Positions 8,636-17,663 of a stretch of 64,000 nt of DNA are shown here, piece after piece. Each line of letters begins with the position of its first letter. Positions within the stretch are counted from its first letter, which is position 1. Made by a program: the position numbers and the translations under genes. Source of the DNA: an uncultured cyanobacterium (lineage in GTDB: Bacteria; Cyanobacteriota; Cyanobacteriia; Cyanobacteriales; Nostocaceae). The stretch is taken from NCBI GenBank assembly GCA_903848645.1, contig CAINGU010000082.1, positions 1-64,000 on the forward strand, in the 5' to 3' direction. Under the pieces are notes generated by a model. That model made no database searches and was not told the DNA's origin. It saw nothing but the letters and a program-made list of their open reading frames with translations.

Positions 8636-10144
8636 ATGCCTTTTCCTCGCTCAAGTGGTATTTTACTGCATCCTAGTTCTTTTCCCAGTCGGTTTGGTAT
8701 TGGGGATTTAGGTTTAGAAGCTTATCGTTTTATTGATTTTCTCAAACATAGTCACCAGCAATATTGGCAAGTTTTACCTCTTGGACCGACTGGTTACGGT
8801 AATTCTCCCTATATGTGCTACTCCGCAATGGCGGGAAATTACTTTTTGATTAGTCCAGACAAGTTACTAGAGGAGGGTTTGTTAACTCAAGCAGATTTAA
8901 CTGATTTACCAGATTTTCCCGTAGATAAGGTAGATTTTGCCGAAGTTATCTCTGTTAAGGTCAATCTCCTGATTAAAGCTTGCGAGGATTTTAAAACTAA
9001 AGCAAATTCAACTCAAAAACAAGCTTTTGCTCAGTTTTGTACTGATAAAAGCTATTGGTTGGATAATTATGCCCTATTTATGGCACTTAAAGATCACCAA
9101 AATGGTAAAAGCTGGCATAATTGGCAACCAGAATTAGCCAAGCGTGAACCAGCAGCTTTAGCCAAAATTGCACAAGATTTAGCGGAGGAGATTTTTTATT
9201 ACAAGTTTGTCCAATATGAGTTTTTCCGGCAGTGGACAGAACTTAAAAACTATGCTAATGAGAACGGTATAGATATTATTGGTGATATCCCCATTTATGT
9301 AGCTCATGATAGTGCTGATGTGTGGGCTAATCCTGATATTTTCGCTTTAGATGAGGAAACGGGAGAAGTAGCTTTAATGGCGGGAGTACCACCAGATTAC
9401 TTTAGCACCACCGGTCAATTATGGGGAAATCCGGTTTATAACTGGGAAGAATTGCAAAAGCAAGACTTTAAATGGTGGATATTACGCTTTGAGGCGATGC
9501 TGGATTATGTAGATATAATTCGCATTGATCACTTCCGGGGTTTTGAGGCTTATTGGGCTGTACCCCAAGGGGAAACAACCGCTATGAATGGCGAATGGAT
9601 TGAAGCCCCTGGTGTAGCCTTGTTTGAAACCATTAGAAAGCAATTAGGTAAGTTACCAGTTTTAGCGGAAGATTTGGGAATTATTACCCCAGAAGTGGAA
9701 GCACTGCGAGATCAGTTTGAGTTTCCAGGAATGAAGGTACTACAGTTTGCTTTTGGTTCTGATCCCGGTAATCCTTTTTTACCCTTTAATTACAGTCGCA
9801 ATGCTGTAGTTTATACTGGTACTCACGACAATGATACGACTTTAGGCTGGTTTAATACTGCGAATGATTACGAAAAGCAAAATTTATTGTTGTATTTGGG
9901 TTGTATCAGTCCTGATGGGATAAACTGGGATTTAATTAGATTAGCTTTAAGTTCTATCGCTAACCAAGCGATCATACCTTTGCAGGATGTATTAGGTTTA
10001 GGAACTGATGCACGCATGAATTTTCCGAGTACGGCGGAGGGAAATTGGGAATGGCGTTACCAAGCAGGTGTATTAACGCAACAATTAAGCGATCGCTTAA
10101 AAACTCTCACCCTCCGCTGTGGACGCGCTCCTAAACAACCATAA
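8636..10144 (+). CDS. malQ: 4-alpha-glucanotransferase (amylomaltase)
   Basis: 502 residues, standard length for GH77. Transfers alpha-1,4-glucan segments between maltooligosaccharides in glycogen turnover. N-terminal signature PRSSGILLHPSSFPSRFGIG; substrate loop QVLPLGPTGYGNSPY; nucleophile Asp in IIRIDHFRGF; acid/base Glu in VLAEDLGIITPEV; third acid in GTHDNDTT. All are intact. Stands alone, divergent from the NUDIX gene. Confidence 0.96.
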   Translation: MPFPRSSGILLHPSSFPSRFGIGDLGLEAYRFIDFLKHSHQQYWQVLPLGPTGYGNSPYMCYSAMAGNYFLISPDKLLEEGLLTQADLTDLPDFPVDKVDFAEVISVKVNLLIKACEDFKTKANSTQKQAFAQFCTDKSYWLDNYALFMALKDHQNGKSWHNWQPELAKREPAALAKIAQDLAEEIFYYKFVQYEFFRQWTELKNYANENGIDIIGDIPIYVAHDSADVWANPDIFALDEETGEVALMAGVPPDYFSTTGQLWGNPVYNWEELQKQDFKWWILRFEAMLDYVDIIRIDHFRGFEAYWAVPQGETTAMNGEWIEAPGVALFETIRKQLGKLPVLAEDLGIITPEVEALRDQFEFPGMKVLQFAFGSDPGNPFLPFNYSRNAVVYTGTHDNDTTLGWFNTANDYEKQNLLLYLGCISPDGINWDLIRLALSSIANQAIIPLQDVLGLGTDARMNFPSTAEGNWEWRYQAGVLTQQLSDRLKTLTLRCGRAPKQP

Positions 10145-10315
10145 ATTAGACAATTCTGGATTTGAGATGGGCAATTTTGGCTTAATCCCCACTCAATACC
10201 TGATGCTTTGGCCATTTTTTTTCTGGGTTGGTTTAATTGACGTAAACCTCCATTTTTTGGCGAAATCACTAGGATATGACAGTAAGCCAAAATCCAAAAT
10301 TTAATAATTTCTGAG

Positions 10316-11089
10316 TTAGTTTAGTTTAGCAGCGATCTTGATTTCTTCAGCTTTCCCAAGTTCTCCCATTTGCTTTGCTTCCTGCTGGTTAACACTCATT
10401 AACACACCACCAGCATTATCAGTTTTCACTGTTAGTTGTTGAGTGGCTTTCCAAGTGCGACTAGAACCCTCTGGTAAAACTCCCTCAAAGGCGGTTTTAC
10501 CATCCGTAACCACGCTAATCCAAGATGAGGCTTTTAAGGTAACACCAACTTGTACAGACTGATCTTTCTTACTACTGGCCAGTTTATTATTATTTGTTTC
10601 TTGCCCCGTTGACTTTGGCTCTGTCTTTAGTTCAATTTGGCGGTTACTTGCCTGCAATGTGGAATTATTCAATAACTGCGATAAACCATTCACAGAGCAG
10701 AAAATCAGCACAATATAGAGCAAGTAAAGATGTATAGGACGTAATTGAGGAATAGCTCGGTCTTTCCAAGTAGATTGCAAACCTACTGATTGAGAACCAA
10801 TAGGGAAATGACTAGCAAATTCCCCTCCTTGAATTCCTAAAGCGTCTGCAAACTGTCTAATTAAGCCTTGAATATAAATTGGTTCTGGTAATTCGCTTAA
10901 CTTACCTTCTTCAATCGCTTGCAAAAGTCTTCGAGGAATCCTGGTTAATACAACTAACTCATCAAGAGTTAAATCCTTTTCCTGCCGCAGAGAAGCTAGT
11001 TGAGTGCCAAGTTGCACCAACTTCTCGGCTTGGTGTTCCTTGATAGAAGGTTTGATTGGCTGTTCATCCTTCTTTCTGAACCATTTCAT
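10316..11089 (-). CDS. RodZ-like membrane protein (HTH, one TM, DUF4115)
   Basis: 257 residues. Residues 20-90 form an Xre-type helix-turn-helix as in RodZ (LTLDELVVLTRIPRRLLQAI followed by PIYIQGLIRQF). One membrane helix lies at about 137-156 (LYLLYIVLIFCSVNGL). A polar linker leads to a C-terminal DUF4115 domain (about 175-257) with SWISVVTDGKTAFEGVLP. In rod-shaped bacteria RodZ links MreB to the elongasome; in cyanobacteria the role is inferred. It starts 16 bases after the pseudouridine synthase stop, so the two are probably cotranscribed. Confidence 0.85.
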   Translation of the reverse strand: MKWFRKKDEQPIKPSIKEHQAEKLVQLGTQLASLRQEKDLTLDELVVLTRIPRRLLQAIEEGKLSELPEPIYIQGLIRQFADALGIQGGEFASHFPIGSQSVGLQSTWKDRAIPQLRPIHLYLLYIVLIFCSVNGLSQLLNNSTLQASNRQIELKTEPKSTGQETNNNKLASSKKDQSVQVGVTLKASSWISVVTDGKTAFEGVLPEGSSRTWKATQQLTVKTDNAGGVLMSVNQQEAKQMGELGKAEEIKIAAKLN

Positions 11090-11105
11090 GTTTTCCCTTT
11101 ACTCC

Positions 11106-11879
11106 TTAACTTGGCTTTGTCTTAATAGGTGTGTGACTTATCTGCTTATTTAAAAAACTCATCTCATCTTCAGTTAGATGACGATATTTACCAACTGGCA
11201 ACAACGGTATTTTTGAAGCTTTTAACTGAATTGAACCAATGGCTGTGCGATGTAGCTTGATCACTGGATATCCTAATTGTGATGCTACACGGCGAATTTG
11301 CCGATTTCTGCCCTCCTGTAAAACAATCTCTAAACAGCTTTGATCACGGTAAGTTTCAATTAAATGCACCTGAGCAGGTCTGGTAATTTTTTCTTCTAAA
11401 ACTACACCCTGACTCCACATTTTAAGAACGGTTGCTGGAGGATGTCCTTGAACAACAACACGATAAGTCTTACAAATACTATGACTCGGATGGGTAAGTC
11501 CATAAGTCAATTCCCCATCATTTGTCAAAATCAATGCTCCTGTGGAGTCTACATCTAAACGACCAACAGGGTGAATGCCCAATCCGGCTCTTAACTCTAA
11601 TGGTAGCAAATCCAACACCGTTGGTCTTCCTTGCGGATCATGGCAAGTAGATACAAATCCTGCCGGTTTATGCAGTAATAAATACATTAACGATGGCCGC
11701 TGTTGTGACAGTACAGGTTGACCATCAATAAATATTTTGTCCTGGTGGGGATCGACTTTTTGTCCTAAATGTGCCAATATTCCATTAACAGACACCCGTG
11801 ATTGCCTAATCATTTCTTCAGCTTCACGACGGGAAGCAATACCCAATTGAGCTAGAATTTTTTGTAACCGTGCCTCCAT
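11106..11879 (-). CDS. rluB: 23S/16S rRNA pseudouridine synthase, RluB/RsuA family
   Basis: 257 residues. N-terminal S4 RNA-binding domain (residues 2-65, RLQKILAQLGIASRREAEEM) and a catalytic domain with the nucleophilic Asp in VGRLDVDSTGALILTNDG. Family features LLLHKPAGF and GRNRQIRR are present. It isomerises specific uridines in rRNA; whether it acts as RluB, RluE/F or RsuA cannot be settled, so the symbol is approximate. First gene of a probable two-gene unit with the RodZ-like gene. Confidence 0.88.
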   Translation of the reverse strand: MEARLQKILAQLGIASRREAEEMIRQSRVSVNGILAHLGQKVDPHQDKIFIDGQPVLSQQRPSLMYLLLHKPAGFVSTCHDPQGRPTVLDLLPLELRAGLGIHPVGRLDVDSTGALILTNDGELTYGLTHPSHSICKTYRVVVQGHPPATVLKMWSQGVVLEEKITRPAQVHLIETYRDQSCLEIVLQEGRNRQIRRVASQLGYPVIKLHRTAIGSIQLKASKIPLLPVGKYRHLTEDEMSFLNKQISHTPIKTKPS

Positions 11880-12019
11880 ATCTAAGTTGTGAATTTTTTA
11901 CGGAATACTGAGACTACTCATGTTTGCACTTTGTTATTAACAAACTTCAGTGCTACAGTTAAGAACTGGTTAAGATAGTCAATAACTGAGCATATTTACA
12001 TTCACAGACTCGTCGAAAA

Positions 12020-12733
12020 ATGATAGAACCAAGTTTCTCAAATACAAATAACAGAAAAATCAGGGTAATTACAAAAGTTCTCACATCAGCAATCAAGCTA
12101 TGGTTAAGAACCCAATTAACTCAAGTATCTCATTTAGAGGTACAGATAGAAGCCAGCGATCGCCAACTTCTTTCCGGTCGGATTCCTAGAGTATCCATTT
12201 CTGCTAGTCACGCAGTGTATCAAGGTCTTCAGATCACACAAATCGAACTTCAGGCAGAAAACATCCAGCTTAACGTTGCCTCAATACTAAAAGGACAACC
12301 GTTACAATTGTTAGAAATAGTTCCTGTAGTCGGTAAGCTGATAGTTGAGGAACAGGATCTGAATAACTCTCTGTCATCTCCATTATTATTGACGGCTGTA
12401 AATGATTTACTGGTTACACTATTAGCAGAATACAGCCTAAATTCCAAGGCCATTACTTGGCGAAAAATCACCCTTGACAATCAGGTATTGATCCTGCATG
12501 GTATCCCAATCTCTGAGACTGATGGGGCATTCTTCCATATTAATTTAGGCTTAGAACTACTCAATGGCCAAGAACTGCAATTCACACAAGTTCAGGTCAA
12601 GAGCCATCAAGAGCTTATTTTAGAAAGGAATTCTCCTTATATTATAAATCTGGGAACGGACGTTGATATCCAAGAAATTTCTTTGATACCAGGACAACTG
12701 AGTTGCTATGGACGCATTAACGTTAACCCATAA
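12020..12733 (+). CDS. DUF2993 (LmeA-like) protein
   Basis: 237 residues, recognised as DUF2993 from the pattern near residues 40-85 (LEVQIEASDRQLLSGRIPRV followed by SASHAVYQGLQ and a stretch of beta strands). LmeA-type relatives bind phospholipids and act in the cell envelope, but no clear signal peptide is seen here, so it may be cytoplasmic or peripheral. Single gene facing cdsA. Function is not known for the cyanobacterial members. Confidence 0.75.
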   Translation: MIEPSFSNTNNRKIRVITKVLTSAIKLWLRTQLTQVSHLEVQIEASDRQLLSGRIPRVSISASHAVYQGLQITQIELQAENIQLNVASILKGQPLQLLEIVPVVGKLIVEEQDLNNSLSSPLLLTAVNDLLVTLLAEYSLNSKAITWRKITLDNQVLILHGIPISETDGAFFHINLGLELLNGQELQFTQVQVKSHQELILERNSPYIINLGTDVDIQEISLIPGQLSCYGRINVNP

Positions 12734-12836
12734 CTATTAAAAAATCAAAACTCAATATTCCCTGAATTTAATTTAAATTATATGACTATTTTGATCAACA
12801 TTGACAACTGGAGATTATATCTTATTCTAAATAATT

Positions 12837-13727
12837 TTATCGTGTTTTTTCTAAGAGAGGCAAAAGTAAGGTGACAAAATAATACACTAGAGGAGCAGTA
12901 AAAATATAACTATCGGTGCGATCTAAAATCCCACCATGTCCGGGGATTAATTGTCCTGAATCTTTGACTCCGGCATCACGTTTAAGCAAAGATTCTGTTA
13001 AATCACCTAATAAACTAGCAATACCAATAATTAAACCCAATGCTAAACCCGTGATTAACCAGTAGGGAAAATGAAGAAAGTAAGATCCGGCTATAGCAAC
13101 AGCTACACTAGCCGCAATGCCAAAAACTGCCCCTTCTACAGTTTTTTTCGGACTAATATCTGATAACCGAGTTTTCCCGAAAAATTTGCCAATAATATAA
13201 GCACCAATATCCGCAGCCCAAATACACATAAACGCAACGATAGTAGCTGTTAAACCTGTTGGCAAAGAATTCAAATGGCCTTGTCCAATATCGTACCAAT
13301 TGGATGGCCAGTAACCACTCAAAGGCAGATTACTGGTAATATCATGACCAATCCCGCGTAACCGTACCCAGTAACTTGGTAAATAACCTACATAAAATAA
13401 ACCCATAATAGAAGCGGAAATATCGGCAATTGTCGCTAATTTAGGTTGAAAAAGTAGGTAAAAACAAATAAGCGTACCTGCTACTGGCATAATGGCATCA
13501 GCTAAACTCCCATCAAGGGTACAAATTGCCAATAAAACTTGACTGACAAACATAGTAGTTTTTATTGAGGGTGTCATACCTCTAGAGCGCACCAAATTAA
13601 AATATTCTTGTTGACCTAAAAATACAACAATAGCGATCGCCATTGTAAAGTACCAACCCCCTAAGAGGGTTGCAGATAGCGCCATGATAATCGCAATAAT
13701 TCCACTAATAATTCGAGGCCAGGGCAT
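12837..13727 (-). CDS. cdsA: Phosphatidate cytidylyltransferase
   Basis: 296 residues with about eight membrane helices. The C-terminal CDS signature is complete: SLLKRDAGVKDSGQLIPGHG followed by GILDRTDS, which includes the catalytic and metal-binding residues. It makes CDP-diacylglycerol from CTP and phosphatidate for phosphatidylglycerol synthesis, needed for thylakoids. It lies 66 bases downstream of cbiT on the same strand; cotranscription is plausible. Confidence 0.94.
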   Translation of the reverse strand: MPWPRIISGIIAIIMALSATLLGGWYFTMAIAIVVFLGQQEYFNLVRSRGMTPSIKTTMFVSQVLLAICTLDGSLADAIMPVAGTLICFYLLFQPKLATIADISASIMGLFYVGYLPSYWVRLRGIGHDITSNLPLSGYWPSNWYDIGQGHLNSLPTGLTATIVAFMCIWAADIGAYIIGKFFGKTRLSDISPKKTVEGAVFGIAASVAVAIAGSYFLHFPYWLITGLALGLIIGIASLLGDLTESLLKRDAGVKDSGQLIPGHGGILDRTDSYIFTAPLVYYFVTLLLPLLEKTR

Positions 13728-13793
13728 AGGATAGTATTTTGGATTTGAGATTTTGGATTTTGGATGGCATCCAAAACCGAAAACCGAAGGAAT

Positions 13794-14396
13794 TTAATCT
13801 AATTTTTCAGCACTCAGAATGAAAATGGGATCACCTGCGACAAAGGCTTGAGAATAGCCTCGTGTTTCCAAGCGATTAACCCCCGACTGTACAACTTCAA
13901 TATTTCTAGCTCTCAACTGAGAAAAGCTTTGAGAAATAGCATACAGACTTTCTAGATTAGCAGCAGTAGCAACCACTCGACCAAAGGTCGGTAAATATTG
14001 CCACCCAGCTTGGACAATTTCCTGTATGGCTTTTCCTCCCTCAATGCAGATGCGATCAGGTCGTAACTTGATTTGATCTAAACACTCTGGGGCGCTACCT
14101 TCAATAACTTCGACGTTTTTAACTTCAAAGCGATCGCAGTTACGTTTAATTAAGTTAGCCACATCCTCATCCCTTTCAATGGCGATTACCCGTCCTTGGG
14201 GACACAATAAACCCACCTCTATAGGAATTGTACCCGTTCCTGCGCCAATATCCCACAATACCGAATCTGCTTGTAGTCGCAGTTGGGAAATCAACAGCAA
14301 TCTTAATTCTCGCTGACTCAGGGGAATACCTGGTAAATTCTCAAATAATTCATCGGGAATACCTGGGGTAATGTACGGCCAAAGTTGGGAAGGCAT
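13794..14396 (-). CDS. cbiT: Precorrin-6Y C5,15-methyltransferase (decarboxylating), CbiT subunit
   Basis: 200 residues from ATG 14396 (MPSQLWPYITPGIPDE); a TTG two codons upstream is open but less likely. SAM-binding motif WDIGAGTGTIPIEV and the following acidic strand IAIERDEDV are clear. CbiT methylates and decarboxylates the corrin precursor at C15/C12 in cobalamin synthesis. Length fits the stand-alone CbiT rather than the CbiE-CbiT fusion CobL. No cobalamin riboswitch is visible upstream. Confidence 0.88.
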   Translation of the reverse strand: MPSQLWPYITPGIPDELFENLPGIPLSQRELRLLLISQLRLQADSVLWDIGAGTGTIPIEVGLLCPQGRVIAIERDEDVANLIKRNCDRFEVKNVEVIEGSAPECLDQIKLRPDRICIEGGKAIQEIVQAGWQYLPTFGRVVATAANLESLYAISQSFSQLRARNIEVVQSGVNRLETRGYSQAFVAGDPIFILSAEKLD

Positions 14397-14663
14397 AAGC
14401 AATTCAAAATTAAGAATTAAAAATTAAAAATGGAGTATGACTCACGCCTACTGGCTTTGAATCGTCTATGGTATTCTGAGGTTTATTTGCCAGGGATGGG
14501 AATTCGTTGATCTTATTTTGGACTATGGACGCTCTTTCTGCACCTTTTCCTGGCAATATTCCTCGGCGTTATTGTTCTTACCTGTTTGGGGTGCAGGCTT
14601 TTCGATGATATCCAGTATGTATTTCGTTAACTATGGAAATAATTCGTAATTAGGACAACACCA

Positions 14664-15530
14664 TTGAAAAATAATAAATCCGTGATCATAAATTTGTTAG
14701 AATCACTCAGAGAAGGATTCAAATCCGCCAAAATAATTAGCGTTGTCACAATAGCATTTTCTCTCACTGCTTGTACCAGTACCTCAATTACACCACAATT
14801 AAAAACGAATAGCGAAACTTTAAAAGTTGCCATTCCTGACAATCAAGTTAAGCCAAAATTACAGGAAGCTGCTAAAACTGAAAATCTTACTTTTACCGTT
14901 CCTGCTAAATATCAAGCAAAAACACTTTATCAAGTCGAACCCAGCAATAAAGAGAAAGTCATTGCTTTAACCGTTGATGATGGTCCTTGGCCAAAAACAA
15001 CTTTAGAAATGTTGGATATTTTCCAAAAAAATCATGTTAAAGCGACATTCTTTTGGGTAGGAAGCGCCTTACAAGAAAATCCCGAAATTGGCAAACGAGT
15101 TGTAGCCGAAGGCCACGCCATTGGTAATCATACCTGGCATCATTGGTATCGAAATATGGATGAGGCCACAGCTAAAAGTGAAATTGAGCGTACAAATGAC
15201 CTCATTTATCAAACTACAGGCGTTAAAACATCTTTTTTCCGTCCCCCAGGAGGCTATTTAAACAATGGATTAGCCGCTTATGCTAAAAGCCAAAAAAACT
15301 CCGTTGTTATGTGGTCAGTGACTTCAGCAGACACAGATCCTCATGCAAAATATCAAGTATTTGTAAAAAATGTTCTTAGAGATGCTAAACCAGGGGCAAT
15401 TGTATTAATGCACGATGGTGGCGGGAATCGCTACAGAACAGTAAAAGCCTTGCCAGAAATAATCACCGGACTTAAACAGCAAGGCTACCGATTTGTGACA
15501 GTTCCCGAACTCTTAGAAATGCAGCATTGA
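14664..15530 (+). CDS. Polysaccharide deacetylase (NodB family), probable lipoprotein
   Basis: 288 residues. TTG start supported by AGGA eight bases upstream (14652-14655); GTG 14682 is an alternative. A hydrophobic segment ends in the lipobox FSLTAC (about residue 38), so it is probably lipid-anchored and periplasmic. NodB motifs: TVDDGPW (metal-binding Asp pair), GNHTWHHW (His ligands), PPGGYLN, and HDGGG near the C terminus. The family removes N-acetyl groups from chitin oligomers, peptidoglycan or exopolysaccharide; substrate is not determined. Convergent with the next gene at a distance of 6 bases. Confidence 0.9.
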   Translation: MKNNKSVIINLLESLREGFKSAKIISVVTIAFSLTACTSTSITPQLKTNSETLKVAIPDNQVKPKLQEAAKTENLTFTVPAKYQAKTLYQVEPSNKEKVIALTVDDGPWPKTTLEMLDIFQKNHVKATFFWVGSALQENPEIGKRVVAEGHAIGNHTWHHWYRNMDEATAKSEIERTNDLIYQTTGVKTSFFRPPGGYLNNGLAAYAKSQKNSVVMWSVTSADTDPHAKYQVFVKNVLRDAKPGAIVLMHDGGGNRYRTVKALPEIITGLKQQGYRFVTVPELLEMQH

Positions 15531-15536
15531 AAATTG

Positions 15537-15926
15537 TTACTCAGTGACAACGGAAGTACAGACTTGAGATTCTTGCCAAAGTTTATACAAAAAAAACTCT
15601 GCACTATAGCTCATAGTCGTGACAAATACGCCTACAGCATCATTATTACCATCAGATAACCAAGAACCATCCAAGGTAACTTCTAAGTATTCAGCATCAC
15701 AGTTACATAAACCAATGATTTCACTGTCATGGCGATTTACCTCCGTTTTCAGTCTTTCTACTCCCGGCAAATCAAGAGGTAGCAAAAAGGATGCTGTGGT
15801 GGGTTCGACACGCAAAGCTTGACTGAGACGCAGTGCTAAAATCACTCTCTGCGCTACCCATTCTTCTAGAGACTGAGTGAGACACTCTAAATAAAAACTG
15901 TTATCTGTGTAATTTAATTTCAGCAT
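15537..15926 (-). CDS. Conserved cyanobacterial hypothetical protein beside HNH endonuclease
   Basis: 129 residues from ATG 15926 (MLKLNYTDNSFYLECL), chosen because GGAGAG lies just upstream; the frame is open into the HNH gene. Soluble, alpha/beta composition, with the recurring phrase LEEWVAQRVILALR and a central GLCNCDAEYLEVTLDGSWL. I do not recognise a domain of known function. It starts 16 bases after the HNH endonuclease stop, so the two form a unit. Confidence 0.75.
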   Translation of the reverse strand: MLKLNYTDNSFYLECLTQSLEEWVAQRVILALRLSQALRVEPTTASFLLPLDLPGVERLKTEVNRHDSEIIGLCNCDAEYLEVTLDGSWLSDGNNDAVGVFVTTMSYSAEFFLYKLWQESQVCTSVVTE

Positions 15927-15942
15927 TCCTCTTGCTCTCCTG

Positions 15943-16461
15943 TTATTCCAGGTTTGCTTGCATATCAATCCAAAACTTTTCTGCAAATGTCACTGTTGGG
16001 TGAACAGGTGCTTTAGGTAATTTCCGCAGGGACATCCCAGCTTCAGCCAGTGTTTTATCGCCTTTACGAGAATTACATCTTTCGCAAGCTATGACTACGT
16101 TATCCCAAGTATGTCGGCCGCCTTTAGATCGGGGGATGACATGATCTAGGGTGAGATGTTTGTTAGTACCGCAATATTGACAACTACTATGATCTCGGCG
16201 CAAAACCTCCCGACGATTGACTGGCGGGATTTTCCACATCCGTTCCGTAGCAGCAATTTTTAAGCGGATGTGTTTGGGTACAGATAGGACGAATCTAGAT
16301 GAGTGAATTAACCAACCGCCTTCTGTAGAAAATTCCAATGGTTCGGCTTTATTGCTAACTAGCAACACTATCGCCCGCTTGATATTTACCCGACACAGTG
16401 GTAAGTAATTCTGGGAAAACACGACCACAGATTGCTCTAATACTTGGATTGCGCTTGTCAC
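15943..16461 (-). CDS. HNH endonuclease
   Basis: 172 residues. GTG start with a good AAGGAGT seven bases upstream. The HNH nuclease is in the middle: CQYCGTNKHLTLDHVIPRS, GGRHTWDNVV and CERCNSRKGDKT, with two zinc-binding CxxC pairs and the catalytic His of DHV. The N-terminal 80 residues (VVVFSQNYLPLCRVNIKRAI) are a conserved cyanobacterial extension. Small stand-alone HNH proteins of this type are common in cyanobacteria and their target is unknown. An intrinsic terminator hairpin sits immediately upstream of its ribosome site. Confidence 0.9.
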   Translation of the reverse strand: MTSAIQVLEQSVVVFSQNYLPLCRVNIKRAIVLLVSNKAEPLEFSTEGGWLIHSSRFVLSVPKHIRLKIAATERMWKIPPVNRREVLRRDHSSCQYCGTNKHLTLDHVIPRSKGGRHTWDNVVIACERCNSRKGDKTLAEAGMSLRKLPKAPVHPTVTFAEKFWIDMQANLE

Positions 16462-16481
16462 AGCCTGACTCCTTATAAAAA

Positions 16482-16515
16482 AACCCCCGCTTCTGATTTA
16501 GACGCAGCGGGGGTT
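16482..16515 (-). terminator. Intrinsic terminator / possible attenuator before HNH gene
   Basis: Perfect 10-bp inverted repeat AACCCCCGCT/AGCGGGGGTT with a 14-base loop, followed on the minus strand by seven U residues. The U tract runs directly into the AAGGAG and GTG of the HNH gene 20 bases away. It either ends the transcript crossing 16542-16790 or attenuates the HNH unit. Confidence 0.8.
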
Positions 16516-16541
16516 AACAATTGACCTGATGGTTTTTCGTC

Positions 16542-16790
16542 TTATTTTGGTACAGCATTTCTTGACTTGTACCTCCCGCTTTTGATCTGTCTTTGTGGTT
16601 TTCTATTGGGCAAATTTATGCTGGGATATTTAAAATCATAATTGCCTTTTGTTTTTTGCCCTTGATGTTGGCTATCCTGTCCCATAAATAAATTCTCCAC
16701 GTCCGCAGCAGCAAATTCCCAACTGCCGAGGCATTTGGTTGCTTGTGAAGAGGTAGAGATGGGATAAATGGATTTCACAGAAAATTTCAC
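16542..16790 (-). CDS. Possible small hydrophilic protein of unknown function
   Basis: 82-codon open frame from GTG 16790 to TAA 16542. It is followed 27 bases later by a strong minus-strand terminator, which suggests that something is transcribed here in this direction. The product is hydrophilic, rich in Gln, Lys and Asn, with a basic C terminus (PNRKPQRQIKSGRYKSRN) and no recognisable domain. The ribosome site is poor (GGTG). It may instead be a non-coding RNA or the long leader of the HNH unit. The divergent RHH gene begins 72 bases away. Confidence 0.3.
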   Translation of the reverse strand: MKFSVKSIYPISTSSQATKCLGSWEFAAADVENLFMGQDSQHQGQKTKGNYDFKYPSINLPNRKPQRQIKSGRYKSRNAVPK

Positions 16791-16861
16791 CTATTGAACA
16801 TTCCTTTAAACATACTACACTTGTATTACTATCCTGTCTATACCTATAAGGAGAAAAAATC

Positions 16862-17197
16862 ATGCCTACCATCACACGTACCCCAACAACTGATATGGAA
16901 GTTACCAGTATTCGTCTCGAACGGGAACTAAAGGAGAAACTCAAAGATATTGCTGGCAATCAAGGATATCAATCTTTAATTCGAGATATCCTCTGGAATT
17001 ATATCCAGCAAAAATCAGGTGAATGGAAACCCCGGTTTTCTAAATCTGATATTCGCGCTAGTATTGCTGCTGTGGCGCAACAAGAAGAGCGTTGTGTCCT
17101 CACAGGTAAATTAATTGAACCCCAACAGTCAATGTTATTAGGATTGACGAGGAATGGTGATATGGTTCCCCTCAGTCTTGAGAGTTTGGCTGGCTAG
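16862..17197 (+). CDS. Ribbon-helix-helix domain protein
   Basis: 111 residues. AAGGAG lies eight bases before the ATG. Residues 11-50 (MEVTSIRLERELKEKLKDIA, then GYQSLIRDILWNYI) form a strand-helix-helix of the Arc/CopG type: an alternating strand followed by an amphipathic helix and the N-terminal cap of the second helix. The remaining 60 residues contain LTGKLIEPQQSMLLG and no known domain. Probably a DNA-binding regulator; no toxin partner lies beside it. A clean terminator follows 17 bases after the stop. Confidence 0.7.
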   Translation: MPTITRTPTTDMEVTSIRLERELKEKLKDIAGNQGYQSLIRDILWNYIQQKSGEWKPRFSKSDIRASIAAVAQQEERCVLTGKLIEPQQSMLLGLTRNGDMVPLSLESLAG

Positions 17198-17213
17198 TCG
17201 ATAATTTTAGTTA

Positions 17214-17250
17214 ATTTTACCCAGATGCTATTCTAGTCACTGGGTAAAAT
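17214..17250 (+). terminator. Intrinsic terminator after RHH gene
   Basis: Perfect 11-bp inverted repeat ATTTTACCCAG/CTGGGTAAAAT with a 15-base loop, 17 bases after the stop. Its outer pairs supply A- and T-rich flanks, so it may work in both directions. Confidence 0.7.
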
Positions 17251-17663
17251 CCAAATTTTTAGATTTATTTAATACAGTTTCCCGGATTAAGTAGGCTTTC
17301 CAGTGTTAATTCGGATGCAAACCATAAGATTTCTAAGTTAATTATAGAGGAATTACGGTTTATCTCCAGTTCAAGACAAGATATCCTGAATCCCAGGTTC
17401 ACTAAATATCAAACTCTCAAATATTATTTTCATAATTCGTTACGAAAGTAAATAATTCTACTTTCCAATTTTTCATGATTTAGCTGATTAGCTAGAGGAC
17501 TCCTATTTGGTTTTTGTAGATCCTGTATAGCAGCCTATAGCTAAGGTAACGGAAGCTAGAACCAAAGTATTATGCGCTGTATACTTAAAAATAGGTATAA
17601 TTTACTCTCGTATGCTGGTTGTCCACATAAGTAATTAAAACATTATCTAAAAGCGTCAAAGTA
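17251..17663. other. Long leader/promoter region of GAF kinase
   Basis: About 410 bases without a gene-sized frame. AT-rich; I see no hairpin terminator, tRNA or known riboswitch. It presumably carries the promoter and 5' leader of the kinase at 17664. Confidence 0.4.

Noticed and set aside
10057-10304. Small frames on both strands at the end of malQ
   Set aside because: They overlap the well-supported malQ 3' end and contain low-complexity intergenic sequence.
14425-14640. Two frames of 26-27 codons before the deacetylase gene
   Set aside because: No ribosome binding sites and no recognisable pattern; they could be leader sequence only.
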